From Chryseobacterium sp. RU37D (lineage in GTDB: Bacteria; Bacteroidota; Bacteroidia; Flavobacteriales; Weeksellaceae), in the NCBI RefSeq assembly GCF_900156075.1, contig NZ_FTMM01000005.1:62001-126000 (forward strand): a stretch of 64,000 bases of DNA, given 5' to 3'. The position numbers and the translations under genes were made by a program. Under the pieces are notes generated by a model. It worked only from the letters and a program-made list of their open reading frames with translations, was not told the DNA's origin and did not search any database. This document shows, in pieces, positions 53,416-62,504 of the stretch. Position 1 is the stretch's first letter, and every line of letters begins with the position of its first letter.

Positions 53416-54213
53416 ATGCAGTTTCAAGGGCAAATTTTAAAAATGACGAGCTTCAATGATGAGCCGATCCAGTATTATCTTAATCTTTCCGGAGACCTTA
53501 TCCATATGAATGAATTGTTCGGGAAAGAGCTTACCATAAAACATATAGGATTTCAATGTGTAAACTGTCAGGAAAGCAAGCCGATCTACAGAATGGGTTT
53601 CTGCAAAAACTGTTTTTTTGAAAGTCCGTATGCAAGTGATACCATTATCCGTCCAGAACTTTCCACGGCCCATCTAGATATTGCTGAGCGTGATCTTGAA
53701 GTAGAAAAACAGATCCAGCTTCAGCCACACACGGTTTATCTGGCGTATACAGGAGAAGTGAAAGTGGGAGTAACAAGAAATACACAAATTCCTACGAGAT
53801 GGATCGATCAGGGTGCGACATTTGCATTACCTATTGCAAGAACGGAAAACCGCTATGAAGCCGGAATGATAGAAGTTGCTCTAAAGCAGCATGTTCCCGA
53901 TAAAACAAGCTGGAAAAAAATGCTTCAGGATGATTTGGAAGATGAGATTGATTTAGCAGATTTCCAGCAAAAAATCAAGCAATATTTCCCGGAAGATTTC
54001 CAGAAATTTTATAGCGAAGGCGAAAATCTTTGGATGTTTGATTATCCTTTTGAAAAGCCTGAAAAAGTAACCTCATTTACTTTAGATAAAAGACCGGAGT
54101 TTACAGGAAAACTTACAGGAATCAAAGGGCAGTATCTTGGTTTTGACGGGGGCGAATTTATTAATGTGAGGGGGCATGAGGGATATGTGATTGAATTGAA
54201 TATAAAAAATTAA
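53416..54213 (+). CDS. DUF2797 family protein with Cys4 zinc-binding site
   Basis: The 265-residue protein has four cysteines in FQCVNCQESKPIYRMGFCKN and CFFESPYASD (C-x2-C ... C-x2-C, probable zinc ribbon). After that come HTVYLAYTGEVKVGVTRNTQ and IPTRWIDQGATFALPIARTENRYEAGMIE, similar to GIY-YIG-like nuclease cores (YLAYTG... VGVTR... RW..QGA). The family (DUF2797) is conserved in Bacteroidota and actinobacteria; function unknown. It is 16 nt upstream of the large AsmA-like gene, so probably co-transcribed. Confidence 0.85.
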   Translation: MQFQGQILKMTSFNDEPIQYYLNLSGDLIHMNELFGKELTIKHIGFQCVNCQESKPIYRMGFCKNCFFESPYASDTIIRPELSTAHLDIAERDLEVEKQIQLQPHTVYLAYTGEVKVGVTRNTQIPTRWIDQGATFALPIARTENRYEAGMIEVALKQHVPDKTSWKKMLQDDLEDEIDLADFQQKIKQYFPEDFQKFYSEGENLWMFDYPFEKPEKVTSFTLDKRPEFTGKLTGIKGQYLGFDGGEFINVRGHEGYVIELNIKN

Positions 54214-54229
54214 TAACCAAATTTAAAAC

Positions 54230-56731
54230 ATGAGAAAATGGGTTAAAAAGCTTTTCGTAGGTCTTGCGATTTTGCTGGGAGTAGTGCTTCTGGCCAATTT
54301 CGGACTTAATATTTGGCTTAAAACCCAACTTCCAAATTACATTAAAAACAATACAGACTATAAAATTTCCTACAAGCTTTTGGAAGTAGATCTCATGTCG
54401 GGAAATATTTTGTCGACCGGGGTTTCCGTAAACAGTAAAAATCCTCAGAATATCAATGTGATTGGAATTCAGGGAACTATTGATACTTTGAAGATTAGCC
54501 GTTTCGGGATTTATGATGCTGTTTTTAATAAACAGATTAATTCTACAGATTTGCTGCTATCAAAACCGAATCTGAACATTGTTCTGGCCAGACCTGTTGA
54601 TAATAAAACCGGTAAAAAAAGAAACCTTGTTGTCTTCGAAAATATTAGGATTAATAATGGAAGCATCAGTATTTTCAGACATAATAAACGGAAATTTTTA
54701 TCAGTTCAGGATTTAAATTTATTTGTTGAAAATCTGCAAATGACGGAAGAATCTGTTGAAAATAAGCTTCCAGTGGTTTTCGACAAATATAAAATTAGAG
54801 GAAAGAATTTTTTTGTTCGCCCGGATGCTATTTATGTGTTGAAAATCAAGTCTATAGTTACTTCGGATGGGCAGATGTCTGTCGAGGATTTCAGGCTGAT
54901 TCCTTTACTGAATATAGTTCAACTTAAAAGATTTTATCCTAAAAAAACAAAGCTTTACCAGGTTCGTATTCCCATAATGAAATTTACGGATATCGTTTTA
55001 AAGAAAAATATAGTTTCTCTTGCCAATGCCAATTTTCAGCATCCCAATCTTCTGGTTTACAATATAGATGTTGGTCCGGTGAAGATTAAAAAATCTTCCG
55101 GTTTTGATCTTAACCTTGAAGATGTAAGAATTAATAACGCAACCGTAAAAGTGGTAAAATCAGATGGAAATGAACTCTTTTTTGCGAAAAACCTTAATCT
55201 CAATGCGAATAAATTAAAATTTAATAAAGACACAAGGGAAGAGGTTATTCCGGTGGGGTATAAAAGCTTTCAGTTTTCGGGAAAGGATATTGTATATTCC
55301 ACTCACCAGAATTACAATATTGAGAATCTTGCTCTTAATCAGAAAAGCGGTGAGATGAGAAATATTTCAGTCACTCCAAATAAGCTTGACCCGGGAAGAA
55401 GGTCTATGAATTTAAAAGCCAGTTTTGCTTCTTTTAATATTAATAAGTTTGAATTTATTGACAGAAAATTACACCTTGACATTAAAGACCTTTTGGTAGA
55501 TAAAGTAAACGGAACGATAAGAATTGGTGAAAAAATTAAAAGAAAAACCAAAAAAGAAAATAATGTAGCCCTAATTCTTGTCAGAAAATTTTCCTTAAAA
55601 AATTCTAATGTTACCTATGATAAGGATAGTGAGCCCTTGGCCTTCAATGAGCTTAATGCTACCATCAATAATGTAGAATATAAGTCAAAAACAAATAATT
55701 ACGGTCATACTTTAAAAATCGGAGATTACTTCGTTACCACAAAAAATTTCGGTTACCGTACAAAATTCTACAATATGTCAGTTGGGCTTTTAAAATTGAA
55801 TAAAAATAATGTTCAGATCAATAATTTTGCAATGAAACCTTTGGTATCAAGGATGCAATTCATTAAAATGATTCCTGTGGAAAGAGATCTGTATGATATA
55901 AAAGCCAATCAGATTTCCGCCAGCGGTAACTGGGACTTGTTTTCCGAAAATAAATCCATTATGGCGTCCAATGTTATGATTCAATCAGCTGATGCCAATA
56001 TTTTCAGAAGTAAAATTCCTAAAGATGATCCAAAGGAAAAGCCTTTATACTCTAGAATGCTTCGTTCGATTAAAATTCCTTTGATTATAAATGATTTAGA
56101 TTTAAAAAATTCAGTTCTTGTTTACGAAGAAGACACTCCGGAAAGTGTAGGACCGGGAAAACTGACGTTCAGCAATTTTAATATGAATGTTAAAAATTTA
56201 AACTCTGCAAAAACTAAAGGAAAGCCTACAAAAGTAGATATTCGCATCAATTGTTCGTTTATGAATCTGGCTCCTCTATCCGTAAGCTGGGACTTTGATG
56301 TGGCAGATCAACGTGATGTTTTCAATATTTCGGGGCGTACGCTTAACCTTCCGGCTCAGGGGATTAACCCGTTTATCCGGCCATATCTTCATGTGACGGC
56401 TACAGGAATGATTCAGGAGATGATTTTTAATTTCAGGGGAAATCCAAAAGGCTTGAACGGTAGATTTAATCTTAGGCATAAAGACCTTAAAGTTGCTATT
56501 TTAGACAAAAAAAATCAGGAAAAGAAAGGTTTCCTGACAGCCATTGCCAATCTTGTTGTAAAATCAGACTCCGGGAAACTTCCTCAGGATGTGATGATTG
56601 AAGATGTAGAGCGCGATCCGGCAAAATCTTTTTTCAATATGTTCTGGAAAGGGATTGAGCAAGGCTTAAAGAAAACGCTGATAGGGATTAATATTGATAA
56701 AGCCCCCAAAAAAAGTACAAAAAACAATTGA
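54230..56731 (+). CDS. large AsmA-like membrane-anchored protein
   Basis: The 833-residue protein has one N-terminal helix (about 8-30, FVGLAILLGVVLLANFGLNI). About 780 residues of repetitive beta-strand-like sequence follow, with many Asn and Lys and segments such as VENKLPVVFDKYKIRGKNFF, IRINNGSISIFRHNKRKFL and VDIRINCSFMNLAPLSVSWD. The plan matches AsmA/DUF748-type proteins, proposed to bridge inner and outer membranes for lipid traffic. Assignment is by architecture and is moderate. It follows the DUF2797 gene closely. Confidence 0.7.
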   Translation: MRKWVKKLFVGLAILLGVVLLANFGLNIWLKTQLPNYIKNNTDYKISYKLLEVDLMSGNILSTGVSVNSKNPQNINVIGIQGTIDTLKISRFGIYDAVFNKQINSTDLLLSKPNLNIVLARPVDNKTGKKRNLVVFENIRINNGSISIFRHNKRKFLSVQDLNLFVENLQMTEESVENKLPVVFDKYKIRGKNFFVRPDAIYVLKIKSIVTSDGQMSVEDFRLIPLLNIVQLKRFYPKKTKLYQVRIPIMKFTDIVLKKNIVSLANANFQHPNLLVYNIDVGPVKIKKSSGFDLNLEDVRINNATVKVVKSDGNELFFAKNLNLNANKLKFNKDTREEVIPVGYKSFQFSGKDIVYSTHQNYNIENLALNQKSGEMRNISVTPNKLDPGRRSMNLKASFASFNINKFEFIDRKLHLDIKDLLVDKVNGTIRIGEKIKRKTKKENNVALILVRKFSLKNSNVTYDKDSEPLAFNELNATINNVEYKSKTNNYGHTLKIGDYFVTTKNFGYRTKFYNMSVGLLKLNKNNVQINNFAMKPLVSRMQFIKMIPVERDLYDIKANQISASGNWDLFSENKSIMASNVMIQSADANIFRSKIPKDDPKEKPLYSRMLRSIKIPLIINDLDLKNSVLVYEEDTPESVGPGKLTFSNFNMNVKNLNSAKTKGKPTKVDIRINCSFMNLAPLSVSWDFDVADQRDVFNISGRTLNLPAQGINPFIRPYLHVTATGMIQEMIFNFRGNPKGLNGRFNLRHKDLKVAILDKKNQEKKGFLTAIANLVVKSDSGKLPQDVMIEDVERDPAKSFFNMFWKGIEQGLKKTLIGINIDKAPKKSTKNN

Positions 56732-56848
56732 AGATGTAAAAGAAATGAAGCAATAGGTAAAAGATAGGTAATCAAAGATTTAAAGCAAGAAAAAAAGAGA
56801 AGGAAAAGAAAGAAGATAGGCTTTCTGAAAGGTGTTTTCAAGAAAAAG

Positions 56849-56885
56849 AAACCCCTGAAACTGAATAGCTCCGGGGTTATTTTAT
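56849..56885. terminator. bidirectional terminator between convergent genes
   Basis: AACCCC (56850-56855) pairs with GGGGTT (56873-56878), followed by ATTTTATT on the plus strand and TTCTTTTTCTT on the minus strand. Confidence 0.65.
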
Positions 56886-57235
56886 TAATTAAAATCAAAT
56901 TCGTGATTTTCTAGAATGGGGATTTCTCTTAAAAAATTATCAAATTCTCGGGGATAATTACTTTCTGCACCATAAGAATCGATGATCATTCCGTAGTTAT
57001 TGTCATTATCTTTTACCACATACAAGACGGCATTGTCATCCGGACTGCTTGGCCCCTCAAAACGATAAGTTTTCAAAATAGTAAGTTCAGAAGGAGTATA
57101 TACTTTTTCAGAATTTTCAAGCTTCATTTCGCAATTTTCATTCATTCTGAATTCCCTCTGGATTCCTCTTTCTGCCAACCTGTTCATGACTTGGGTAAGG
57201 GTTGTCATTTTGTCAATGTTTCCTGTGTTTTCCAT
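56885..57235 (-). CDS. small conserved Bacteroidota protein (often mislabelled PRPP synthetase)
   Basis: The 116-residue protein has TLTQVMNRLAERGIQREFRM, YTPSELTILKTYRFEGPSSP, DDNAVLYVVKDNDNNYGMII and DSYGAESNYPREFDNFL. Proteins of this pattern are widespread in Bacteroidota and, as I recall, sometimes carry the name phosphoribosylpyrophosphate synthetase. No PRPP synthetase motif or sufficient length is present, so I give no function. Start at 57235; an alternative Met lies nine codons in. Confidence 0.7.
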   Translation of the reverse strand: MENTGNIDKMTTLTQVMNRLAERGIQREFRMNENCEMKLENSEKVYTPSELTILKTYRFEGPSSPDDNAVLYVVKDNDNNYGMIIDSYGAESNYPREFDNFLREIPILENHEFDFN

Positions 57236-57406
57236 AATAATATTTTTGTTGTTTCCTGCAATAATTGAACCATTGGTAATAAAATTATATTATTTTCATT
57301 AATATTTTTTTTGGTAAATTTAAATAGAATGTTAACAAAATTTATAATATCCAAAATTGGGATAGGTACACTTTTTGCAATGTTTATCATAATAAATCAG
57401 ACAAAT

Positions 57407-57601
57407 ATGAAAAAAGAAGTTGGAGTATTGCTAGTAGGAGGTGTTGGTCTTTTAGCAGTATTAAGTATAATTGGGATTAAAAAAATATTACACAAAAAAG
57501 ACAAAAAATATAGTGATACCTATTCAGACTATCATAGACATTTTGATGGAAAAAGCTACGACGATGAGTATCACGGAGTAGAATTTTGCGCACTGAAGTA
57601 G
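57407..57601 (+). CDS. small membrane protein of unknown function
   Basis: The 64-residue protein from ATG 57407 begins MKKEVGVLLVGGVGLLAVLS, with one membrane helix. A basic segment (KKILHKKDKKYSDTYSDYHR) and YDDEYHGVEFCALK follow. A longer form from ATG 57329 would add a second hydrophobic stretch and is possible. No family is recognised. A strong terminator follows at 57629. Confidence 0.55.
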   Translation: MKKEVGVLLVGGVGLLAVLSIIGIKKILHKKDKKYSDTYSDYHRHFDGKSYDDEYHGVEFCALK

Positions 57602-57628
57602 TGAAAAAATATATTTAATTATGTTTGA

Positions 57629-57659
57629 AACCAACACTTTCAAAAGTGTTGGTTTTTTT
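57629..57659 (+). terminator. rho-independent terminator
   Basis: The perfect 11-bp stem AACCAACACTT/AAGTGTTGGTT has loop TCAA and is followed by five T. Confidence 0.9.
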
Positions 57660-57723
57660 GTGGAAAACTTTAGTGTTAAAACTTATTATTTTCAAAAAAT
57701 TCCATTCTAATTTTACATTTGAA

Positions 57724-58770
57724 ATGCAGAACGAAAATATCATAAAAGGTCAGGGAGCTCAGCGAAATGTTATCAACCGTTTCGACAGGTATACCTATGA
57801 GCCGGATGATGAAGATTTCGAAACTGTAAAAATGTCTTTCACGGAAGTTTTCCCGAAAACCATTGTTAATCAGGTGAAAAGCGAAGATCTACCGATGGAA
57901 TATTCCATGAATCCGTACCAGGGTTGTGAGCATGGATGTGCATATTGTTTTGCAAGGCCTACTCATGAATTTTGGGGATACAGCGCCGGAATTGATTTTG
58001 AAAGAAAGATCATGGTCAAGAAAAATGCCCCGGAATTATTGGAAAAATTTTTCCAGAAAAAAGGCTATAAACCGGCTCCGATTTTACTTTCCGGGAATAC
58101 AGATTGCTATCAGCCCGCCGAAAGAAAGTTTGAAATTACGAGAAAAATGCTCCAAGTCTGCCTGGATTATCGGCATCCCGTAAATGTTTTAACAAAAAAT
58201 GCCCTGGTGTTGAGGGATATTGATATTTTAAAACCAATGGCTGAACAGAGTCTTGTTTCCGTTTCGTTAAGCATTCCTACTATTAATGAAGACCTTAGGA
58301 GAACAATGGAGCCAAGAACGAGCTCTGCAAAAAACAAATTAAAAGCCGTTGAAATCCTTTCTGAAAATAATATTCCGGTGAATGTAATGGTTGCACCCAT
58401 TATTCCCGGGCTGAACAGCGATGAGCCTTTAACTATTTTAAAAGCAATTTCCGATGCTGGCGCGCAAAGCTTCGGCTATACTTTGGTAAGGCTGAATGAT
58501 ACTGTTGAACCGGTCTTTATAAAATGGATAGAATCTGCTTTTCCTGAGCGTGCACAAAAGGTTTTAAATCTGATCCGGTCCATGAGGGGCGGTAAGTTGG
58601 GAGAAAAGAGGTATTTCGACCGTCAGAAAGGGGAAGGTAATATCGCTGAAATGATTCACAATACTTTTAAAATAGGAAGGAAAAAATTCTTTGACGGAAA
58701 AGAATTTCCCAAACTCTCAACTAAAAACTTTACGGGCTCTAAGGATCAGCAGCTGAGGTTGTTTGATTGA
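57724..58770 (+). CDS. PA0069-type radical SAM protein
   Basis: The 348-residue protein starts at ATG 57724 (MQNENIIKGQGAQRNVINRF); a longer frame would extend back through the preceding terminator. The radical SAM cluster motif is NPYQGCEHGCAYCFARPTHE (C-x3-C-x2-C, about 69-88). SGNTDCYQPAERKFEITRKM, NVLTKNALVLRDIDIL, SLSIPT and VMVAPIIPGLN follow. The family is related to spore photoproduct lyase-like enzymes, but its reaction is unknown. A TACATTTG box ends two bases before the ATG, so the mRNA may be leaderless. Confidence 0.92.
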   Translation: MQNENIIKGQGAQRNVINRFDRYTYEPDDEDFETVKMSFTEVFPKTIVNQVKSEDLPMEYSMNPYQGCEHGCAYCFARPTHEFWGYSAGIDFERKIMVKKNAPELLEKFFQKKGYKPAPILLSGNTDCYQPAERKFEITRKMLQVCLDYRHPVNVLTKNALVLRDIDILKPMAEQSLVSVSLSIPTINEDLRRTMEPRTSSAKNKLKAVEILSENNIPVNVMVAPIIPGLNSDEPLTILKAISDAGAQSFGYTLVRLNDTVEPVFIKWIESAFPERAQKVLNLIRSMRGGKLGEKRYFDRQKGEGNIAEMIHNTFKIGRKKFFDGKEFPKLSTKNFTGSKDQQLRLFD

Positions 58771-58823
58771 TTTTGTTGCCTGATTTACGAACTTTATATA
58801 AAATTTTTTTAATTGTCTGATAG

Positions 58824-58852
58824 CCTTGTCAAGGTTTCAAACTTTGACAAGG
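58824..58852. repeat. palindromic intergenic hairpin
   Basis: CCTTGTCAAGGTTT pairs with AAACTTTGACAAGG (14 bp, one G-U pair, minimal loop). It is similar in plan to the hairpin at 21442-21468. No clear T tract, so it is more a dispersed palindrome than a terminator. Confidence 0.55.
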
Positions 58853-58866
58853 CCTGGTATTGTGTT

Positions 58867-58894
58867 AAAAAAAACCGCTCCAAAAAGGAACGGT
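58867..58894 (-). terminator. minus-strand terminator
   Basis: ACCGTTCC pairs with GGAGCGGT (one mismatch), with loop TTTTT and eight T after the stem on the minus strand. It lies 26 nt after the stop of the decayed peptide gene and could end both that gene and transcripts from the oxygenase gene. Confidence 0.7.
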
Positions 58895-58919
58895 CATTCT
58901 TTTATAAATGTATTGAATT

Positions 58920-59083
58920 TCAATTACATGCTGTCATCCGGGATTTGAAATCATCACTGCAGGTTGCATAGATTATCGTTCTATTGCATGCGTATATACA
59001 AATTCCGGCATCGGTAGTTTGATTCCACTAGCCTCTTTAATACTTTTAATTGGTTTTTGCTTAGTTTTATTAAATCTTTCTAT
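58920..59083 (-). pseudogene. remnant of a bacteriocin-like peptide gene
   Basis: Minus-strand reading gives a leader KDLIKLSKNQLKVLK at about 59079-59035, very like the MKNLKKLSKxxLKxxNGG leaders of small bacteriocin-like peptides in Chryseobacterium. The expected ATG reads ATAG, i.e. one extra base. A further shift leads to a cysteine-rich core, TTDAGICIYACNRTIIYATC then SDDFKSRMTACN and a stop at 58920. A terminator follows 26 nt later. The leader match, core composition and terminator agree, but the gene is broken. Too short and disrupted for standard gene finding. Confidence 0.45.
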
Positions 59084-59158
59084 TGTTTAAATAAAGTTTA
59101 ATGTTAAAGTAAAATAATCAAAAAAATAATTAATCAATGAGCTCTGGTATATTTTGTT

Positions 59159-60109
59159 TTATTTTTTTATTAGGCCTAATTCAATTAGTCTTTCATGTAA
59201 AAATTCACCTGCGGTAGTATCTTCATACAGCTTTGGGTGATCTTCATCAATACAGTTTTCAAGAGCATTCAAAGACATAGAGCTGATGGGATGCATAAAG
59301 AAAGGAATAGAATATCTTGAAGTTCCCCATAATTCCCTCGGGGGGTTTACCACTCTGTGAATCGTAGATTTCAGCTTATTGTTGGTATGTCTTGACAGCA
59401 TATCTCCAACGTTGATCATGAGCTCATCCGGTTCTGCGATTGCATCGATCCAGTCGCCATTATGATTCTGAACCTGAAGGCCTTTGCCCTGAGAGCCCAT
59501 CAGAAGGGTAATTAAGTTAATATCCCCGTGTGCAGCAGCTCTTACAGCATCGTTTGGCTCTTCCGTAATAGGAGGATAATGGATCGGCCTTAAAATAGAA
59601 TTCCCTTCAGCGATCTTATCATCAAAATAAAATTCATCCAGGCCAAGATACAATGCCAGCGCTCTTAAAACATATTTTCCTGTTTTCTCAAGCATCTGAT
59701 ACGCTTCTTTACCCACTTTGTTGAACTTTGGAAGCTCTTCAACAATTACATTATCAGGATACTCGCTTTTATATTTGGAATCCTCGGACACGTACTGCCC
59801 GAAATGCCAAAACTCCTTCAAGTCTCCTTTTTTGAAGCCTTTTGCAGTTTCCTTACCGAATCCTACATAGCCTCTCTGCCCACCAATTCCCGGAATTTCA
59901 TACTTCTTTTTCTTTTCCGTTGGCAATTCAAAAAAGTTTTTTACCTCTCCATAGAGTTCATCTACCAATTTGTCATCAAGAAAATGGCCTTTTAAAGCTA
60001 CAAAACCAATTTCTTCATAAGCTTTTCCGATTTCATTTACAAATTTCTGTTTGCGTTCCGGGGCACCCGAAAGGAAATCACGCAGATCTACACTAGGTAT
60101 TTTATCCAT
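59159..60109 (-). CDS. isopenicillin N synthase-like 2OG-Fe(II) oxygenase
   Basis: The 316-residue protein has the N-terminal non-haem dioxygenase domain (IPSVDLRDFLSGAPERKQKF, GFVALKGH). The Fe(II) triad lies in RAAAHGDINLITLLMG (H-x-D, about 188-190) and KSTIHRVVNPP (His, about 247), followed by the 2-oxoglutarate-contacting RYSIPFF (R-x-S). The family oxidises small molecules; the substrate is unknown, and isopenicillin N itself is unlikely. It is monocistronic, divergent from menD. Confidence 0.9.
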   Translation of the reverse strand: MDKIPSVDLRDFLSGAPERKQKFVNEIGKAYEEIGFVALKGHFLDDKLVDELYGEVKNFFELPTEKKKKYEIPGIGGQRGYVGFGKETAKGFKKGDLKEFWHFGQYVSEDSKYKSEYPDNVIVEELPKFNKVGKEAYQMLEKTGKYVLRALALYLGLDEFYFDDKIAEGNSILRPIHYPPITEEPNDAVRAAAHGDINLITLLMGSQGKGLQVQNHNGDWIDAIAEPDELMINVGDMLSRHTNNKLKSTIHRVVNPPRELWGTSRYSIPFFMHPISSMSLNALENCIDEDHPKLYEDTTAGEFLHERLIELGLIKK

Positions 60110-60195
60110 TTTTAGAAATTTAACGAATTGCTAAATTACAGATTTTTGAATTAAAAATTATTTCGTGTTCCGCATTTATAAATTAAATTTGTATT

Positions 60196-61875
60196 ATGAA
60201 AAAATATTCTTCCAAGAGAAGTATTCAGATACTTGCACATCTTCTTCAGCAGTATGAAATTTCAAATATTGTAATTTCTCCAGGATCAAGAAACGCTCCT
60301 TTAGCTATTCATTTCGCAGAGATGCCGGGAACTTTTAATGCCTTTAGTATTATAGATGAAAGAAGTGCCGCTTTTGTGGGATTAGGTATGGCAATGAGCG
60401 AAAAAAAACCCGTTGCCATCACATGTACAAGTGGCTCTGCAGTAGCAAATTATTACCCTGCTATCACAGAGGCATTTTATTCGAATATTCCTTTGTTGAT
60501 ATTAACTGCTGACAGACCAACAGATTATGTTGATATTTTCGATGGACAAACCATCAGGCAGAATAATCTTTTTCATCAGCATTCTTACGGCGATTTTCAA
60601 CTTTTGGAAGACAGTAAGGAAAATGCAGAAGACATTAATTTTGATTTGATTAAAAAAGCAATCGAGCTTTGTATCGAAAAACAAGGCCCGGTACATATCA
60701 ATATTCCGCTGGAAGAGCCTCTATATGAATTAGTTTCGGAGATCCCTGCTTTCCCTGATGTTGAAAAAACAATTAAGCATAAAGACTATGAAATTCCTTC
60801 TAACCTGGTAGCTGACTGGAATACTTCTCAGAGAATAATGATTCTAGTCGGGACCAGAGATTACAGTCCGGAACTGGAAAATCAATTAACACAATTGGTT
60901 AAAAATCATTCTGTTGTTATTTTATGCGAAGCAAATTCTAATTTGTATCATGAAAAATTTTTCAGGCATATTGACCGGTATATTTTCAATTTTACGGAAG
61001 AGGATTATAAAAATTATGTGCCTGATTTACTGATTACTGTGGGGCAAAATGTGGTGTCTAAAAAAGTGAAACAGTTTTTAAGAAATGGCCACCCAAAAAG
61101 GCACTGGCATTTGGATGAAGTGTGGCAACCGGATACCTATTTTGCCTTAACGGAAAAAGTTGAAGTAAAACCGGAAATTTTCTTTTCTAAATTGTTAAGG
61201 TTTGCTAACTTAGAACCCAAACCGTATTATAATCTTTGGGATGTTTTAAGGGATAAAAAAAATGCAAAGCACGAAGAGTTTTTAAATATGGTAGACTTTT
61301 CAGATTTTTATTTTTTCAACAAGACCTCACAGGTTATTCCTGAAAACTACAATATCCATTTTAGTAACAGTACGGCCATTAGATATGCACAGTTATTTGA
61401 CTATGGCAAAAGAAAAATTTATTGTAACAGAGGTACAAGCGGAATTGACGGCTCTACTTCAACAGCTATGGGATTTGCGATAAAAAATGCGAATCCTACT
61501 TTACTGGTTACTGGCGATCTAAGCTTCTTTTACGATATCAATGGGCTTTGGAATCAGTATATTCCTCCATTTACAAGAATTATGATCTATAATAACGGAG
61601 AAGGAAATATTTTCAAATTTATTCCTGGGCCTGGGAATGCAAACCCAAATAGCCTTGATGAATTTATCGCAACAAAACATAAGAAAAATGCGGAACACCT
61701 TGCAAAACATTTTGGTTTTTCTTATACCAGAGTTGAGGATGAACCAACTTTAGACCGTGTTTTAGAAAACTTCTTTAAACCTGATGCTGATGCACAGCCT
61801 AAAATTTTGGAAGTCAATACTTACGGAAAAAATAGCGCTGATGTACTAAAGTCTTATTTTGAGTTTATGAAATAA
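60196..61875 (+). CDS. menD: 2-succinyl-5-enolpyruvyl-6-hydroxy-3-cyclohexene-1-carboxylate synthase
   Basis: The 559-residue thiamine-diphosphate enzyme has IVISPGSRNAPLAIHFAEMP (22-41), IDERSAAFVGLGMAMSEKKP (catalytic Glu), TSGSAVANYYPAITEAFYS, and the ThDP region NRGTSGIDGSTSTAMGFAI with VTGDLSFFYDINGLWNQY. It joins 2-oxoglutarate to isochorismate in menaquinone biosynthesis. No other men gene is adjacent. It is convergent with the pabC-like gene, 2 nt away. Confidence 0.96.
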   Translation: MKKYSSKRSIQILAHLLQQYEISNIVISPGSRNAPLAIHFAEMPGTFNAFSIIDERSAAFVGLGMAMSEKKPVAITCTSGSAVANYYPAITEAFYSNIPLLILTADRPTDYVDIFDGQTIRQNNLFHQHSYGDFQLLEDSKENAEDINFDLIKKAIELCIEKQGPVHINIPLEEPLYELVSEIPAFPDVEKTIKHKDYEIPSNLVADWNTSQRIMILVGTRDYSPELENQLTQLVKNHSVVILCEANSNLYHEKFFRHIDRYIFNFTEEDYKNYVPDLLITVGQNVVSKKVKQFLRNGHPKRHWHLDEVWQPDTYFALTEKVEVKPEIFFSKLLRFANLEPKPYYNLWDVLRDKKNAKHEEFLNMVDFSDFYFFNKTSQVIPENYNIHFSNSTAIRYAQLFDYGKRKIYCNRGTSGIDGSTSTAMGFAIKNANPTLLVTGDLSFFYDINGLWNQYIPPFTRIMIYNNGEGNIFKFIPGPGNANPNSLDEFIATKHKKNAEHLAKHFGFSYTRVEDEPTLDRVLENFFKPDADAQPKILEVNTYGKNSADVLKSYFEFMK

Positions 61876-61877
61876 AA

Positions 61878-62504
61878 TTAAAAATCAAGATATTCTTCAT
61901 TTCCTGGAAGATTGATAATCTTATCCAATGGATAAATAAAATTTTCGTCAAAATCATTTAAAGCGTTAATGATTTGAAAATGAGAAAATTCTTTTAAATT
62001 CTGAATATTAATCTCTGTTTCTTTTATTTCTTTATGCTTTAAAAGGCTTTGTCTTTGAACTCCGTTCAGCAGATAAGTATTTGGAGTAAACCAATCTTTT
62101 CCTTTTAAAAATATAAGATTAGAAAAAGAAGTATCTGTAATATGGTTGTTTTTGACAATAATGATTTCTTCAGCCTTTGATTTGGTCTTCATTTTTTCGA
62201 GTTCCTTTCTGTCTTCAAATTTAAAGGAATAGTCGAAGCTGTTGTTTTCAACCAATTGAAAATCTTCAATTTCTGGAATCGCATAAGGAATCATCTGTGT
62301 TCTGATCCTTTTATCAAGATCATATACGATTCTTAATTTAAAAAGGCCATCTTCGTCATGCTCAAGATGCTTATAAATTTTAGCAAGATCTATTGATCCT
62401 TCTTTCCCGAAATGGGAGAAAGTCTGATCTACACGTTTCTGGTGAATTTCTAATAAGAAAATCTTTTGATCTTCTATTTTAATGCTTTCAATGAATTGGG
62501 ACAT
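61878..62504 (-). CDS. aminotransferase class IV (aminodeoxychorismate lyase-like)
   Basis: The 208-residue protein is of fold-type IV PLP size (IYKHLEHDEDGLFKLRIVYD, ...ITDTSFSNLIFLKGKDWFTP, LLNGVQRQSLLKH). It keeps the TDTSFSNL pattern of the D-amino-acid/branched-chain aminotransferase class. Its overlap of 17 nt with pabB and its short length suggest PabC, which releases pyruvate from 4-amino-4-deoxychorismate to give p-aminobenzoate. The catalytic Lys is less obvious; KAEEIIIVKNNHI is the likely region. Confidence 0.82.
   Translation of the reverse strand: MSQFIESIKIEDQKIFLLEIHQKRVDQTFSHFGKEGSIDLAKIYKHLEHDEDGLFKLRIVYDLDKRIRTQMIPYAIPEIEDFQLVENNSFDYSFKFEDRKELEKMKTKSKAEEIIIVKNNHITDTSFSNLIFLKGKDWFTPNTYLLNGVQRQSLLKHKEIKETEINIQNLKEFSHFQIINALNDFDENFIYPLDKIINLPGNEEYLDF

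Noticed and set aside
56584..56898. 104-codon minus-strand frame at the end of the AsmA-like gene
   Set aside because: Antisense to coding sequence and through the bidirectional terminator; hydrophobic only because of A/T-rich codons.
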